This document shows, piece after piece, positions 27,179-38,118 of a DNA stretch of 64,000 nucleotides. The notes beneath the pieces are model-generated. The model had not been told where the DNA came from, searched no databases, and was given only the letters and a program-made list of their open reading frames with translations. Source of the DNA: JACPNO01 sp963825405 (GTDB lineage: Bacteria; Acidobacteriota; Terriglobia; Bryobacterales; Bryobacteraceae); the NCBI GenBank assembly GCA_963825405.1, contig CAWGTB010000005.1:781211-845210 (forward strand), given 5' to 3'. The translations under genes and the position numbers were made by a program. Every line of letters starts with the position of its first letter. Within the stretch, counting starts at the first letter, position 1.

Positions 27179-28875
27179 CTGGCCATCTCCAGCTCGATCT
27201 TCTTCTGCGCCGCGTCGAGCTTGAGAATGCGGAAGCTGCGAATCTGGCCGGCATGAGCCGGCTCACGCTTGGCCGATGCCGCGCCCTGTTTCCATTTGGC
27301 GTTGAGCATCGACGTAAGAGCGGAAAGATCCACCTTGGCTTCGGTCGCGGCGGATTCACCAGCATCGGCGGCCGACACGCTGCAGGATGCGTGAATGCCT
27401 TCGCCCAGTTCGACCACCACTTTGCCCTGCGAAACTTTCGACACGCGCCCGGTCACGACGTCGCCGGTCTTGTGTTCAGCGATGTATTCGTCGAGCGAAG
27501 TGGGCTGAAGCTGCTTGAGTCCCAGGCGGATGCGGCGTTTCTCGCGATCCACTTCCAACACGGCCGCGCGCACCACTTGCCCCGTCTTGAAAACTTCTGA
27601 AGGTTGATTGATCCGCTTTTCGGCGCTGATATCGCCGACGTGAATCATGCCTTCGAGCGATTCATCGAGCTGCACGAAGGCGCCGAATTTCGTCATGCTC
27701 GTAATCGGTCCCTCGACGACAGTCCCCTTTGCAAAGCGTTTTTCCACGTCCGCCCACGGATCGCCCAGAGCCTGCTTGAGTCCCAGAGAAATTCGGCGGT
27801 CGGCGGGATTCACGCCCAGCACCACGATTTCGACGGAGTCTCCGGGCTTCACGACGTCGCTCGGCTTGTGAATTTTCTTCGCCCAGGACATTTCCGAAAT
27901 GTGGATCAGGCCTTCCACGCCGGGCTCCAGCTCGACGAACGCGCCGAAATCGGCAGTCCGCGTGACGACGCCTTTTACGCGATCGCCCGCCTTGAATTTG
28001 GCGGCTGCCAGATCCCAGGGGTCGGGCTGAAGCTGCTTCAAGCCCAGCGAAATACGGCGCGACTTCTTGCCCTCGGACGAGCCTTCCATCTTGAGGATGC
28101 GCACGTCGACGGCATCGCCAACCGAAACCAAGTCGGAGGGTTTATTCACGCGGCCCCAGGACATATCGGTGACGTGCAGCAGCCCGTCCACGCCGCCGAT
28201 ATCGACGAACGCTCCGAAGTCGGTGACGCTGCGCACGGTGCCATGCACGGTCATGCCTTCCTGCAGCGTGGCGATCTTTTTCTCGCGGTCTACCTTTTCC
28301 TGCTCTTCGAGCACGACGCGGCGATCCACGACAAGGTCTTCGTCCGCGACGTCAACCTTAATGATCTTGCAGGAAATTTCCTGGCCGATCAGTTTTTCTA
28401 GCTCGGCTGCGTCCCGCGCCCCGCTGCGTGAGGCCGGCATGAACGCGCGCACGCCCACATCCACGCTGAGCCCGCCCTTGACGGCTGCGGTGACCACGCC
28501 CGCGATCGAGCGCTTCTCGGCAAAGGCTTTCTCGAGCGACGACCAGTCCTTGGGCCGCGCCACGCTGATCTTGGAGAGTAGGTAGTAGCCCTCCGTGTCA
28601 CGCCCGGTGATGGCCACGCGCAATTTGTCGCCCGGCTTGGCAATGAGCGTTCCATCCTTCTCGCGTAGCTCAGTCAGCGGAAGAATGCCCTCGGTTTTCA
28701 GGCCGACGTCGAGAAAGGCCGATTCGCCGGAAATGGCGACAATGGTGCCATCGCGGCCTTCCTCATTGCGTTTCGTGGAGTGTGATTTTTCAAACTGCGA
28801 AAGCAGTTCGCCAAAAGACGAACTCGCCTCCGGTCCGGGGGAATCCGGATCGTGGTCAACCGATTGTTGGGACAT
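27175..28875 (-). CDS. rpsA: 30S ribosomal protein S1, six S1 domains
   Basis: 566 residues with six S1 RNA-binding repeats: about 40-105, 120-190, 205-277, 294-364, 381-451 and a divergent sixth at about 467-560. Repeats 3-5 are strongly alike (VTDFGAFVDIGGVDGLLHVT, TADFGAFVELEPGVEGLIHI, MTKFGAFVQLDESLEGMIHV), which is the usual pattern for rpsA. It binds mRNA on the 30S subunit for initiation. The Ser/Glu-rich N-terminal 35 residues form a flexible extension. The frame is entirely clean. It is divergent from the histidine kinase gene, with 47 bp between starts. Confidence 0.92.
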   Translation of the reverse strand: MSQQSVDHDPDSPGPEASSSFGELLSQFEKSHSTKRNEEGRDGTIVAISGESAFLDVGLKTEGILPLTELREKDGTLIAKPGDKLRVAITGRDTEGYYLLSKISVARPKDWSSLEKAFAEKRSIAGVVTAAVKGGLSVDVGVRAFMPASRSGARDAAELEKLIGQEISCKIIKVDVADEDLVVDRRVVLEEQEKVDREKKIATLQEGMTVHGTVRSVTDFGAFVDIGGVDGLLHVTDMSWGRVNKPSDLVSVGDAVDVRILKMEGSSEGKKSRRISLGLKQLQPDPWDLAAAKFKAGDRVKGVVTRTADFGAFVELEPGVEGLIHISEMSWAKKIHKPSDVVKPGDSVEIVVLGVNPADRRISLGLKQALGDPWADVEKRFAKGTVVEGPITSMTKFGAFVQLDESLEGMIHVGDISAEKRINQPSEVFKTGQVVRAAVLEVDREKRRIRLGLKQLQPTSLDEYIAEHKTGDVVTGRVSKVSQGKVVVELGEGIHASCSVSAADAGESAATEAKVDLSALTSMLNAKWKQGAASAKREPAHAGQIRSFRILKLDAAQKKIELEMAS

Positions 28876-28922
28876 GAGACCTTAGTTTTTATTTTGGCAC
28901 AATCGCGGCTAAGATAGCAGGC

Positions 28923-30200
28923 GTGACGGCCCCCCGCTGGCTGCAGTGGATTCGACCGCAGGATATCGTCTGGCTGGTGCTGTTCGCGGGTATGGCGGCG
29001 CTGAGCCCCGGCCCCGACCCGGAAGTTGCCGAATTCGCATTGAGCCCGTGGAGCAAGACGGGCTATTTTTGGCTGATTCTGCTCGGCGCCGCGCAGATCG
29101 TCGAGCCCAAAGTCTCGTTTCTAAATCCAACGGCCGGCAAGGTCTTCTGGATCGGCTTGAAACTGGTACTCGGCTACTTTCTGATCGGGTATACCGGGGC
29201 TTTGATCAGCCCATATTTCTTCATTTTTCTGTTGCCCGTAGTTTCGGCGGCAACGTTGTTGAACGCCGGGTGGACGCTTCTGTTCACGCTGCTGGCTTGC
29301 GGGTCCTATCTTTCGTTCGTGCTTTTCATCGATTTCTCGAAGTACACCATTGAACCGGACCAGGTGCGCGAGTTGATTTTGCGGCTGCTGTTTCTGGCCG
29401 TCGCCGGGAACCTGGCCAATATTCTGGCTCAGGCGCTGCGCGAACAATCCGCGAATTACAAAGCGGCCGCCGAACAACTGGCGGAAGCCAACCGTCAGTT
29501 GCAAGAGGCGGAGGCTGCCGTGCGTCGGTCGGACCGTCTGGCCGCGTTGGGACAGCTCTCCGCCGGGCTGGCACATGAACTACGCAATCCACTGGGGACC
29601 ATTAAAGCATCGGCCGAAATGCTGACGGCCAGCGTTAGCGCGGAAAACGATGTCTCGCGCGAGATGGCGGGTTTCATTTCGAGCGAAGTGGACCGCACCA
29701 ATTCTCTGGTCACCCGTTTCCTGGAATTCGCCCGGCCACTGCAATTGCGGTTCGCGCCGACCGATCTCTCTCACGTCATCGATCAGGCCGCGGCGTTAGT
29801 CGAGCGCGATAGCCGCGGCGAGCGTGTGAACATACGCAAGGAGTATGGTGCGAATCTTTCCAGCATTCCGCTGGATGCCGAGCTGATGGAGCGCGTGTTT
29901 TACAACCTGCTGCTGAACGCGGCGCAGGCTAGCCCGGCTGGCTCGCAGGTGACGGTGCGAACCTGGCGGACTAACGGCACCGCGGTGAGCGAAGTGATCG
30001 ACCACGGCTCCGGCATCGAACCGAAGATTCGCGAGAGCATTTTTAATCCCTTCTTCACCACTAAGCCCGAAGGCGTGGGACTTGGTTTGGCCATCGTGGC
30101 TAAGATCGTCGACGAGCACAGCGGTAAAATAGCAATTGAAAGCGAGCCCGGCCAAGGCAGCATCTTTCGCGTCTCCCTGCCTGCGTCACGAAAAGCATGA
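28923..30200 (+). CDS. NtrB-like membrane histidine kinase
   Basis: 425 residues from GTG 28923. The first 165 residues hold about six hydrophobic segments with no large periplasmic domain, so it may sense an intramembrane or envelope signal. A short coiled coil (EQLAEANRQLQEAEAAV) leads to the HisKA domain with GQLSAGLAHELRNPLGTIKA (phosphorylated His at about residue 218). The HATPase has NLLLNAAQASP, VIDHGSGIEP and GVGLGLAIV. It overlaps the NtrC-type regulator by 4 bp, so the two are a cognate pair. Confidence 0.9.
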   Translation: MTAPRWLQWIRPQDIVWLVLFAGMAALSPGPDPEVAEFALSPWSKTGYFWLILLGAAQIVEPKVSFLNPTAGKVFWIGLKLVLGYFLIGYTGALISPYFFIFLLPVVSAATLLNAGWTLLFTLLACGSYLSFVLFIDFSKYTIEPDQVRELILRLLFLAVAGNLANILAQALREQSANYKAAAEQLAEANRQLQEAEAAVRRSDRLAALGQLSAGLAHELRNPLGTIKASAEMLTASVSAENDVSREMAGFISSEVDRTNSLVTRFLEFARPLQLRFAPTDLSHVIDQAAALVERDSRGERVNIRKEYGANLSSIPLDAELMERVFYNLLLNAAQASPAGSQVTVRTWRTNGTAVSEVIDHGSGIEPKIRESIFNPFFTTKPEGVGLGLAIVAKIVDEHSGKIAIESEPGQGSIFRVSLPASRKA

Positions 30201-31627
30201 AACATCGCATCCTGGTAGTTGAGGACGAAGAGAAGCTGCGCCGCGTCATCCAACTACACCTTAGCTCGCGCGATTTTGAAGTGGAACAGGCCGCTACCGC
30301 CGAAGAGGGTCTGAAGCGCGTGGATCGCGCCGATCTGGTGCTCACGGATTTGAAGCTGCCCGGTATGGATGGCCTGGAATTGCTGGCGCAGATCCGCCGG
30401 CAGAACAGCGTAACGCCGGTGATTGTGATGACCGCGTTCGGCACGATCGAAGTGGCGGTGGAGGCCATGAAAGCCGGCGCGGTGGATTTTCTGCTAAAGC
30501 CGTTTTCACTCGATCACCTCACCACCGTCGTAAGCAAAGCGCTAGAGGTGCGCGCGCTGCGCGACGAGAACCGGCAGTTGCGCGAAGAGCTGGGCCGGCG
30601 CTACGAATTCGATAACATCATCGGGCGTAGCGCGCCCATGCAGGAAATTTTTGCCACCATCATGCGCGTCGCGCCGACGCGCGCTACGGTGCTGCTGGCG
30701 GGTGAAACCGGAGTCGGCAAGGATCTGATCGCGCGTGCGATTCATTTTCATTCGCCGCGCCGCGACCGCCCGTTCGTCAAGATCAATTGCACCGCGCTTC
30801 CGGAAAATCTGATGGAGAGCGAGCTGTTCGGCTACGAAAAGGGCGCGTTCACCGGCGCGGCCACCAGCAAGCCCGGCAAGTTCGAACAGGCCGATAGCGG
30901 CACGGTGCTGCTGGACGAAATCGGCGACGTCCCGCCGTCTATCCAAGTGAAGCTGCTGCGCGTGTTGCAGGAGCGCGAACTGGAGCGTCTGGGAAGCAAC
31001 AAGACAAGGCATATCGACGTGCGTGTGATTGCGGCGACCAATCGCGATTTGCGAGAAGCGCTCGAGCAAGGCGCGTTTCGCGAAGATTTGTATTACCGGC
31101 TGAACGTCGTGCCGATGAATATTCCGCCTCTTCGCGAGCGCAAGGCCGATATCCCATTCCTGGCTGAGCATTTCGTCCGGAAATTAAAAGCGGACAGCGG
31201 AAGCCAGGTGGAAAAAATCACTGAAGCCGGCATGCGCAAGCTGGTGGAATATTATTGGCCCGGCAACGTGCGTGAGCTGGAGAACGTGATCGAGCGAAGC
31301 CTGGTGATGGCCACCGGCAAGGAACTCGACGCCGGCGACATCCAGCTCGAGACCGCGCTGCGGCCGCGGGGCACGGACGCCGACTTCGCAATTCCCAACG
31401 GCATGACGCTCGAGAGCTACGAGCAGGAGATCATCCGCGAAGCGCTCAAACGCGCCGATGGCAACAAGAGCCAGGCCGCGCGCGCTCTTGGTTTGACGCG
31501 CAACGCGCTGCGCTACCGGCTCACGCAGATGGGGCTTGGAATCTTAACTTTTCAGAATGGCGCGCGCGGCGTTGTATCCCGGCGCTCCCATCACGCCGCC
31601 GCCCGGATGTGCTCCGGAGCCGCATAA
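30197..31627 (+). CDS. NtrC-family sigma-54-dependent response regulator
   Basis: Receiver domain 1-120 (Asp in LVLTDLKLPGMDG), AAA+ domain about 140-380 with Walker A AGETGVGKDLIARA, the sigma-54 contact loop ELFGYEKGAFTGAA, Walker B GTVLLDEIGD and R-finger region, and a Fis-type HTH at the end (NKSQAARALGLTRNALRYRL). It should activate sigma-54 promoters when phosphorylated by the kinase upstream. As read it has 29 extra residues after TQMGL that are antisense to the next gene. Removing one G of GGGG at 31531-31534 would end it at TQMGLES with a stop at 31547, the usual family ending. Confidence 0.92.
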   Translation: MKHRILVVEDEEKLRRVIQLHLSSRDFEVEQAATAEEGLKRVDRADLVLTDLKLPGMDGLELLAQIRRQNSVTPVIVMTAFGTIEVAVEAMKAGAVDFLLKPFSLDHLTTVVSKALEVRALRDENRQLREELGRRYEFDNIIGRSAPMQEIFATIMRVAPTRATVLLAGETGVGKDLIARAIHFHSPRRDRPFVKINCTALPENLMESELFGYEKGAFTGAATSKPGKFEQADSGTVLLDEIGDVPPSIQVKLLRVLQERELERLGSNKTRHIDVRVIAATNRDLREALEQGAFREDLYYRLNVVPMNIPPLRERKADIPFLAEHFVRKLKADSGSQVEKITEAGMRKLVEYYWPGNVRELENVIERSLVMATGKELDAGDIQLETALRPRGTDADFAIPNGMTLESYEQEIIREALKRADGNKSQAARALGLTRNALRYRLTQMGLGILTFQNGARGVVSRRSHHAAARMCSGAA

Positions 31628-33128
31628 ATACAGGCCTTCAAGCGGCGTGCGATAGCGGGCCCAACCAGCCACGGGCCGCATCACAAACATCTGGTCCAGA
31701 GCCATTTCGCCGTGGAAAATGTTGCCGCCGGTGATGCCAAAGCGGCGCTCCAGATCGAGCGGCGTCAGCACCTGGCGCTCGACAATGATCGATCTAATGT
31801 TGGGCGCGTACTCTGCGATCACGTCGATCACGCGATCGCCAAACGGCTCGCGCTGATCGTCCCACGTGGCGTCGCGCAGCGTGTAGGGCGCGTACTGCAG
31901 AAAAATTCCCATGATGTGGCGGCCCGGCGGCGCGAGCGAGGGATCGTACATCGTGGGCACGGTCATCTCCAGCAACGGACGCGTCGATGGCCGGCCGTAC
32001 TTGGCGTCGTCCCAGGCGTGCTCCACGTAATCGATCGATGGGCAGATGTGCATCGTCGCGCGATGCTGCGGCCCCGGCGTTCCCGGCAGCGCGCGAAAAT
32101 CCGGCAAACCATCCAGCGCCAGATTCATCTTCAGCGACGTGCCTTCGATGCGAAAACGGCGGATCGCCGCGGCAAATTCAGAAGGCAGATCGTTCGGGCC
32201 CAGCAGGCGCAGGAACGTGGTGGGCGGATCGAGATTGGACGCCACCACCGGCGCCTCGATCTCCTCCCCGCCTTGCAGCACGACGCCGCGCGCACGTCCG
32301 TCCTTCACCAGAATTTTTTCGACGGCGGCATTCACCCGAATCTCAACGCCTTTGCTGCGAGCCGATGACGCGATGGCTTCCGACACCGCGCCCATGCCGC
32401 CGCGCACAAAGCCCCACAGCCCGCGCGTGCCCGTCGACGCCGCCCATGCAGTGGTGCATCAGGATGTAGGCGGTTCCCGCAGAGCGCGGCCCGCCGTTCG
32501 CGCCGATTACGCCGTCGGTGGCCAGCGTGACGATCACTTCCGGCGATTCAAACCAGTCGTCCAGAAAATCCGCCGCGCTCTGCGTGAAGATTTTCACCAG
32601 GCCCGCCATCTCGGCGCGATTCAGTTTGCGAAAACGTCCCACCAGCTTGAGATATTCGATGAAATCCACCGGACCGCGCGGCGGAAATTCCGGCGGCTCA
32701 GTGAGCAGCAGCGACTCGACCACCTGCGAAAGCCGCTCCAGATGGGCTTCGTAAGCGGGATAGCGCTCGGCATCGCGCTTGGAAAACTTGGCAATTTCGG
32801 CCAGCGTCTTGCTTTGGTCCTGCCACATGAAGAAGTAGCGGCCGTCGGGGAAGGGCGAAAAGAACGCGGGATCTTTGGCGTCCACATGATAGCCGAAGCG
32901 CTCCAGCTCCAGCTCGCTCACCATGCGTTCCTGCATCAGGCTGGAAAGATACGCGGCAGTCGAGACGCGGTATCCCGGCCAGATTTCCTCGGTGACGGCG
33001 CAGCCACCGACCAGCTCGCGCCGCTCCAGAACCAGCACTTTGCGCCCGGCCCGTGCAAGGTATGCCGCCGTCACCAGGCCGTTATGGCCGCCGCCAATCA
33101 CAATTGCGTCGTACCGGTTCGTTGTCAT
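31544..33128 (-). CDS. Phytoene-desaturase-like FAD oxidoreductase, +1 frameshift
   Basis: About 527 residues after repair. The N-terminal dinucleotide fold is DAIVIGGGHNGLVTAAYLARAG, followed by LERRELVGGCAVTEEIWPGY. The C-terminal FAD region GLYLCGSGAHPGGGVMGAPGYNAA is complete. This is the CrtI/PYROXD2-like amine-oxidase superfamily; no carotenoid gene is near, so the substrate is open. One extra base at about 32417 separates HARA from WGFVRGGMGAVSEA. The start ATG at 33128 overlaps the glgB stop by 4 bp, implying co-translation with glycogen branching enzyme. Confidence 0.8.
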
Positions 33129-35301
33129 CCGCGCCTCTGGAATGCCACCACCGCGAGCGGCGGCAGCGTGATGGAAATACCGTGATTGCTGCGCTGCGCC
33201 GAGGGGCGGGACGCTATTCCAGCCGCATTGCCCGCGTCGCTGCCGCCGAATCGCGCCCAATCCGAATTGAAAACTTCTTCGTAAAATCCCGGCTCGGGCA
33301 CCGCGAATTCGTAGCGTTCATGAACCACCGGCGTGAAGTTGCAACAGAACAGCAGATTCTGGCGAGGGTCCCGAGCCTTGCGGAGAAACGCAATGATGGA
33401 CTGATCGATATCGCGGAAATCCACCCACTCGAAACCGCTGTGGTGAAAATCGACTTCATACATCGCCGGATGCGACTGGTAGAACTGGTTCAGCTCAGCC
33501 ACCATGGTTTGCAGCTTGCGGTGGTAATCGTACTGCAGCAGCTCCCAGGGCACGCTGGCGTTGTGATTCCACTCTTCGTATTGCCCGATGTCCGAACCCA
33601 TGAACAGCAGTTTCTTTCCAGGATGCGCGAACATGTACGCCAGAAATGCGCGGACGTTGGCGAAGCGCTGCCACTCGTCGCCGGGCATTTTATCGATCAG
33701 GGATTTCTTTCCGTAGACCACTTCGTCGTGCGAGATCGGCAGCAGGAAATTCTCCGTGAACGCGTATAGCATGCTGAACGTGATGTCGTTGTGATGATAC
33801 TTACGATGCACCGGGTCTTCGCTGAAATAGTGCAGCATGTCATGCATCCAGCCCATATTCCACTTCAACGTGAAGCCCAGGCCGTTCAAATAAACCGGCC
33901 GGGACACGCCGGCGAAAGCAGTGGATTCCTCCGCAATCGTGAATGCTCCCGGCACTGCATGCGCCAGTTCATTGAAGCGCCGTAGGAAATGGATCGCTTC
34001 CAGATTCTCGTTGCCGCCGTATTGGTTGGGGACCCATTCGCCCTCTTTGCGCGAATAATCCAGATAGAGCATCGAGGCCACGGCATCCACGCGCAGGCCG
34101 TCGATGTGGTACTTCTTCAGCCAGAAGAGCGCGTTCGAAATCAGGAACTCGCGCACTTCGTTGCGTCCGAAGTTAAAGATCAGCGTGCCCCAGTCGCGAT
34201 GCTCACCCAGGCGCGGATCGGCGTGCTCGTAGAGCGCGGTGCCGTCGAAATAGCGCCAGGCCGTGCGCGTCCTTCGGGAAATGCGCCGGCACCCAATCCA
34301 TAATGACGCCGATGCCCGCCTGATGGCAGCAGTCGACGAAGTACATGAAATCTTCGGGCGTGCCGAAGCGTGAGGTGGGCGCGAAGTAGCCGATCACCTG
34401 GTAGCCCCACGATCCGGAAAACGGATGCTCCATCAATCGGCATCAGTTCGATATGGGTGTAGCCCATACGCGTCACGTAGCCCACCAGGCATTCTGCCAG
34501 TTCGCGATAGCTTAAAGCGCGGCCATCCGGAGCCCGCAGCCAGCTCTCCAGATGCACTTCGTAGATGGACATCGGCGCGCGCAGCCAGTCCTTACCGGCG
34601 CGCGCTTCCATCCACTCGGCATCCTGCCATTCGTACTTGCTGATATCCCACACCACCGATGCGGATTTCGGCGGAATCTCGCAATAGAACGCGTACGGAT
34701 CGGCCTTCAACTGCTGATACCCGCGCAGGCGCGAGCGTACGTAGTATTTGTAGGACGCGCCGTCGCCGACGTCCGGCAGAAAGATTTCCCAGACGCCGCC
34801 GTCGCGCAGCCGCATGGGATGGCGCCGGGTGTCCCACTGATTGAAATCGCCCGCGACGGAAACGGTCTGCGCGTTCGGCGCCCACACCGCGAAACGCACG
34901 CCGCGCACGCCTTCCACTTCCGTCAGATGAGCGCCCAGCGTGTTGTAACTTTCGTAGTGCGTGCCTTCGCCGTGCAGATGCAGCTCGAAGCTGGTGAGCA
35001 GAGGAGGGAAGCGATAGGGATCGTCGAATTCAACGGTAGTGTTGTTGTAGAGCGCGGCCTTGAAGCGATAAGGTTGCAGATCGCCTTCCAGCAGGGCCGC
35101 GAAGAATCCTTGCGGATGCCGTTTCACCATCGGGTAGATCCGCTCGCCCACACGCACGTCGACCGATTCCGCCTGGGGGAGAAACGCTCGTACTTCCCAG
35201 CGCGGCTGGCCGGCTTTCTTGCGAAGGCTGTGTGGTCCCAGGATGCTGAAGGGATCGCCGTGGTACCCGCCAACGATCGCCTCGATGTCTGCCTTCGTCA
35301 C
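33125..35301 (-). CDS. glgB: 1,4-alpha-glucan branching enzyme, two +1 frameshifts
   Basis: GH13 enzyme that makes alpha-1,6 branches in glycogen. About 724 residues from GTG 35301 (MTKADIEAIVGGYHGDPFSI). The N-terminal CBM48 contains VRFAVWAPNAQTVSVAGDFN. Catalytic blocks: GLRVDAVASMLYLDY (nucleophile Asp), FTIAEESTAF (acid Glu) and LPISHDEVVYGKKSL (transition-state Asp). The frame breaks at about 34434 (ELMPI to MEHPFSGSWGYQ) and 34253 (HGLA to YFDGTALYEHADPRL); removing one base at each restores the family sequence exactly. It is divergent from the deaminase gene, only 12 bp between starts. Confidence 0.9.
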
Positions 35302-35313
35302 GAGCCTTATATT

Positions 35314-36239
35314 ATGGCAAGGATGACGCGCTGGAACGAATTGCGAAAGGCTGAGCTGCATCTGCACCTGGAAGGATCGGTCGACGCCGGAAACCATGCG
35401 TGAGCTCACGCCGGACGTCAGCGCCGAGGAAATTGCCGCGCGCTACGCCTTCACCGATTTCGCCGGATTCCTGCAGTGTTTCATCTGGGTGGTGCAGCAT
35501 TTGCGGACTCCGGAGGACTACGCGTTAGTCACGCGGCGCCTGCTGGAGCGGCTGCGCACTGAGAACGTCACCTATGCCGAAATCACGCTGGCGGCGGGCG
35601 TGGTTCTTTGGAAGAAGCAGGAATTCGCGCCAATCTATGACGCCGTGCGGCGAGCCGCGGCAGAATCCGGCATCACCGTTTTCTGGAATCTGGATGCCAC
35701 GCGGCACTTCGGCGCCGAGCATGCCATGCAGGTCGCGGAGCTGGCCGCCGAGCGCGTAGATGACGGTGTGATTTCCTACGGAATCGGCGGCGACGAAGAA
35801 CGCGGCCCCGCGGAATGGTTTTTTGCGGTCTACGAATTTGCCCGCGACCAACGGACTCCGGCTCACGGCGCATGCCGGCGAAACCGTGGGCCCGTACTCG
35901 GTGTGGGGCGCGCTCCGCCTCGGCGCCGAGCGCATCGGGCACGGCATCCGCTCGGCCGACGATCCGCAACTGCTGCGCCATCTTCGCGACCACAATATCC
36001 CGCTCGAGATTTGCATTTCGAGCAATGTGGCAACCGGCGCGGTGCGATCGCTCGCCGATCATCCGGTGCGCCGCATCTACGACGCCGGCGTGCCGATCAT
36101 TCTCAATACCGACGACCCGGGCGTCTTCCGCTGCACCCTCAACGGCGAGTACGAGCTAGCCGCGCGCCAGTTTGGCTTCTCCGATGCCGAGCTGCGCGGC
36201 ATCGCCGAAAACGGGTTTCGTTACGCATTCGGACGCTGA
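35314..36239 (+). CDS. Adenosine-deaminase-family amidohydrolase, two +1 frameshifts
   Basis: About 307 residues after repair. Zn-site motifs: AELHLHLEGSV (HxH), GLRLTAHAGET (third His), GAERIGHGIRS, and LNTDDPGVF (metal Asp). TYAEITLAAGVVLW, with its extended loop, resembles family members that act on aminodeoxyfutalosine or N6-modified adenines as much as classic adenosine deaminase, so the substrate is left open. One-base removals at about 35395 (GN to MRELTPDV) and 35849 (FARD to NGLRLTAH) restore the frame. Start is ATG 35314 or 35323. Confidence 0.8.
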
Positions 36240-38077
36240 GCGTCCAAAGACGCCGCCGCAATTTGCGCGATATCCAGCAGCCGGGGTGGATTGGGCGAGA
36301 CCTGCGCCAGCGCGTCGCGAAACATGCTTTGGCAGAACGGACACGCCGCGCCAACGGTAGTTGCGCCGGTAGCCGCCAGTTCTTCGGCGCGCGTCACATT
36401 CACGCGCTTGCCCTTTTCTTCGCCGAGGAACATCATGCCGCCGCCGGCTCCACAGCAGAACGAATGTTCACGGGCCTTCGGTGGATCGACCACCTCGGCG
36501 GTCCGTGCGATGACCTCGCGCGGCTCGTCGTAAACGTTGCGGTAGCGGCCCAGGTAGCAGGGATCGTGATAGACCACCTTCTCGCGCGCGCCACCTGCGG
36601 AGGGCAATCGCTCGCTGTGCCGCGCCATCAGTTCACTGTGATGCTCGATCTGGAACGACGCGCCCAGCTCTTTCCAATCCTCGCCGATCGTGCGCACGCA
36701 ATGCGGGCAAATCGAGACCAGCTTGCTCACTTTGCTCTCGTTCAGATGCTGGATGTTGGGCTCGGCCAGTTGCGAGAACAGATAGTCATTGCCAAGGCGC
36801 CGCACCGGATCGCCCGTGCATTTTTCTTTGCGCAGGACGCCATAAGTAATGCCCAGATGGTTCAGCACGCGCGCGAACGCCAGCACGATTTCGCGGCCCT
36901 GCGGATCGTAAGCACCCATGCATCCCAGCCACAGGCAGTATTCCTGCGTGCCATCGTAAATGGGCAGTTGATTCTTCTCCAGAAACTTCTGCCGCTCTGA
37001 CGCCGCGAAGCCGAGCGCATTCCCGTACCGCTCCAGCGTGAGGAAGAATTTCGCGCCGTATTCGTCTTCCCATTTACCGGTATTGACCGCGCCGCGGCGC
37101 AAGCCGATGATCACCGGCAAGTGCTGTATGCCCACCGGACACGCGTATTCACAGCCTCCGCACGTGGTGCACTGAAACGCGGCTTCTTCTGAAATATATT
37201 TGCCCAGCAGCGGCTCAGTGCCGTTCGCGCCGAATTCGGTGAGGTAGTCGCGCACGCCCAGAATAATTTCTTTGGGATTGAGAAGCTTGCCAGTGTTATA
37301 GGCCGGACAAAGCTCCGTGCAGCGTCCGCATTCCACGCAGGAATAAGCCTGCAGCGCAATCAGGCGCGTGAGGTCTTTGCCGGTATCCAGACCGAAATCT
37401 TCGTCGCCGGCGAGCGGCGGGATCTGGCTGAATCCCTGGCGTCGCAGAAAAATCGTGGCCGGGCTCAGCACCAGGTGCAGATGTTTGGTGTGCGGGATCA
37501 GCGGCATGAAAATCAGCAGCGCCAGGGTGTGCAGCCACCAATTGATTCTCCCCGCCGTGCTGCCTTCGTCCAACCGGAACGTTGCCAGATACGTAATCAT
37601 CAGCACGAAAATCAGCAGCGCGATGTAGCCCGATTCCGGCGCCACTTTCCCCAGCCAGACAGGCCGCGCAAGATAGCGGCGCGCCGCGAGAGACGCAATC
37701 GAGATCGCTACCGCCACGGCGAACAACCCGACAAATCCGTAATAGACCTGCCCGAACGTGCTCTGCCGCGGAATCAACGTGAAACCGAATCCCATCGCGA
37801 CATGGTTCAGCGTGACGAGAGCAAACGCGCAGAATCCCCAAAAGACAAAGGCGTGAGCGATGCCTGCCAGCGGCCGGTCACGAATCACTTTGCCTTGCAG
37901 CAGCACTTCCCAGACGAAGACTCGGGTCCGCACCGCGATCGATCCCATCGTCCAGCTCGCATCCGGTTTCGCCTCGCGAATGGCGTGCACCACCACCCGA
38001 AATCGACGCCAGAATCCATAGAGCGAGGCGCACAACAGCGCGGCGAAGATCAGCATTTCCGGCCACGAAGGTTGCAT
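36221..38077 (-). CDS. Heterodisulfide-reductase-like membrane Fe-S oxidoreductase (CCG domains)
   Basis: 618 residues. The N-terminal third has about six membrane spans, including histidines suited to haem b (NarI/HdrE-like). Two [4Fe-4S] ferredoxin motifs follow: CVECGRCTELCPAYNTGK at about residue 248 and CTTCGGCEYACPVG at about 302. Then come two CCG-type domains, with SFCCGAGGG at about 538. This HdrD/GlpC/DsrK-type build passes electrons between the quinone pool and a soluble partner. No acyl-CoA dehydrogenase or ETF gene is adjacent, though such fusions often serve that path. The frame is clean; the end overlaps the deaminase by 19 bp. Confidence 0.85.
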   Translation of the reverse strand: MQPSWPEMLIFAALLCASLYGFWRRFRVVVHAIREAKPDASWTMGSIAVRTRVFVWEVLLQGKVIRDRPLAGIAHAFVFWGFCAFALVTLNHVAMGFGFTLIPRQSTFGQVYYGFVGLFAVAVAISIASLAARRYLARPVWLGKVAPESGYIALLIFVLMITYLATFRLDEGSTAGRINWWLHTLALLIFMPLIPHTKHLHLVLSPATIFLRRQGFSQIPPLAGDEDFGLDTGKDLTRLIALQAYSCVECGRCTELCPAYNTGKLLNPKEIILGVRDYLTEFGANGTEPLLGKYISEEAAFQCTTCGGCEYACPVGIQHLPVIIGLRRGAVNTGKWEDEYGAKFFLTLERYGNALGFAASERQKFLEKNQLPIYDGTQEYCLWLGCMGAYDPQGREIVLAFARVLNHLGITYGVLRKEKCTGDPVRRLGNDYLFSQLAEPNIQHLNESKVSKLVSICPHCVRTIGEDWKELGASFQIEHHSELMARHSERLPSAGGAREKVVYHDPCYLGRYRNVYDEPREVIARTAEVVDPPKAREHSFCCGAGGGMMFLGEEKGKRVNVTRAEELAATGATTVGAACPFCQSMFRDALAQVSPNPPRLLDIAQIAAASLDAQRPNA

Positions 38078-38118
38078 CTGTATGACTGTAGCATTCGTTA
38101 CAATGGAGGACTTTGGGG

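Noticed and set aside
34552..35403. 283-codon plus-strand open frame opposite glgB
   Set aside because: It is antisense to strong GH13 sequence; only its last 30 codons are real, as the start of the deaminase gene.
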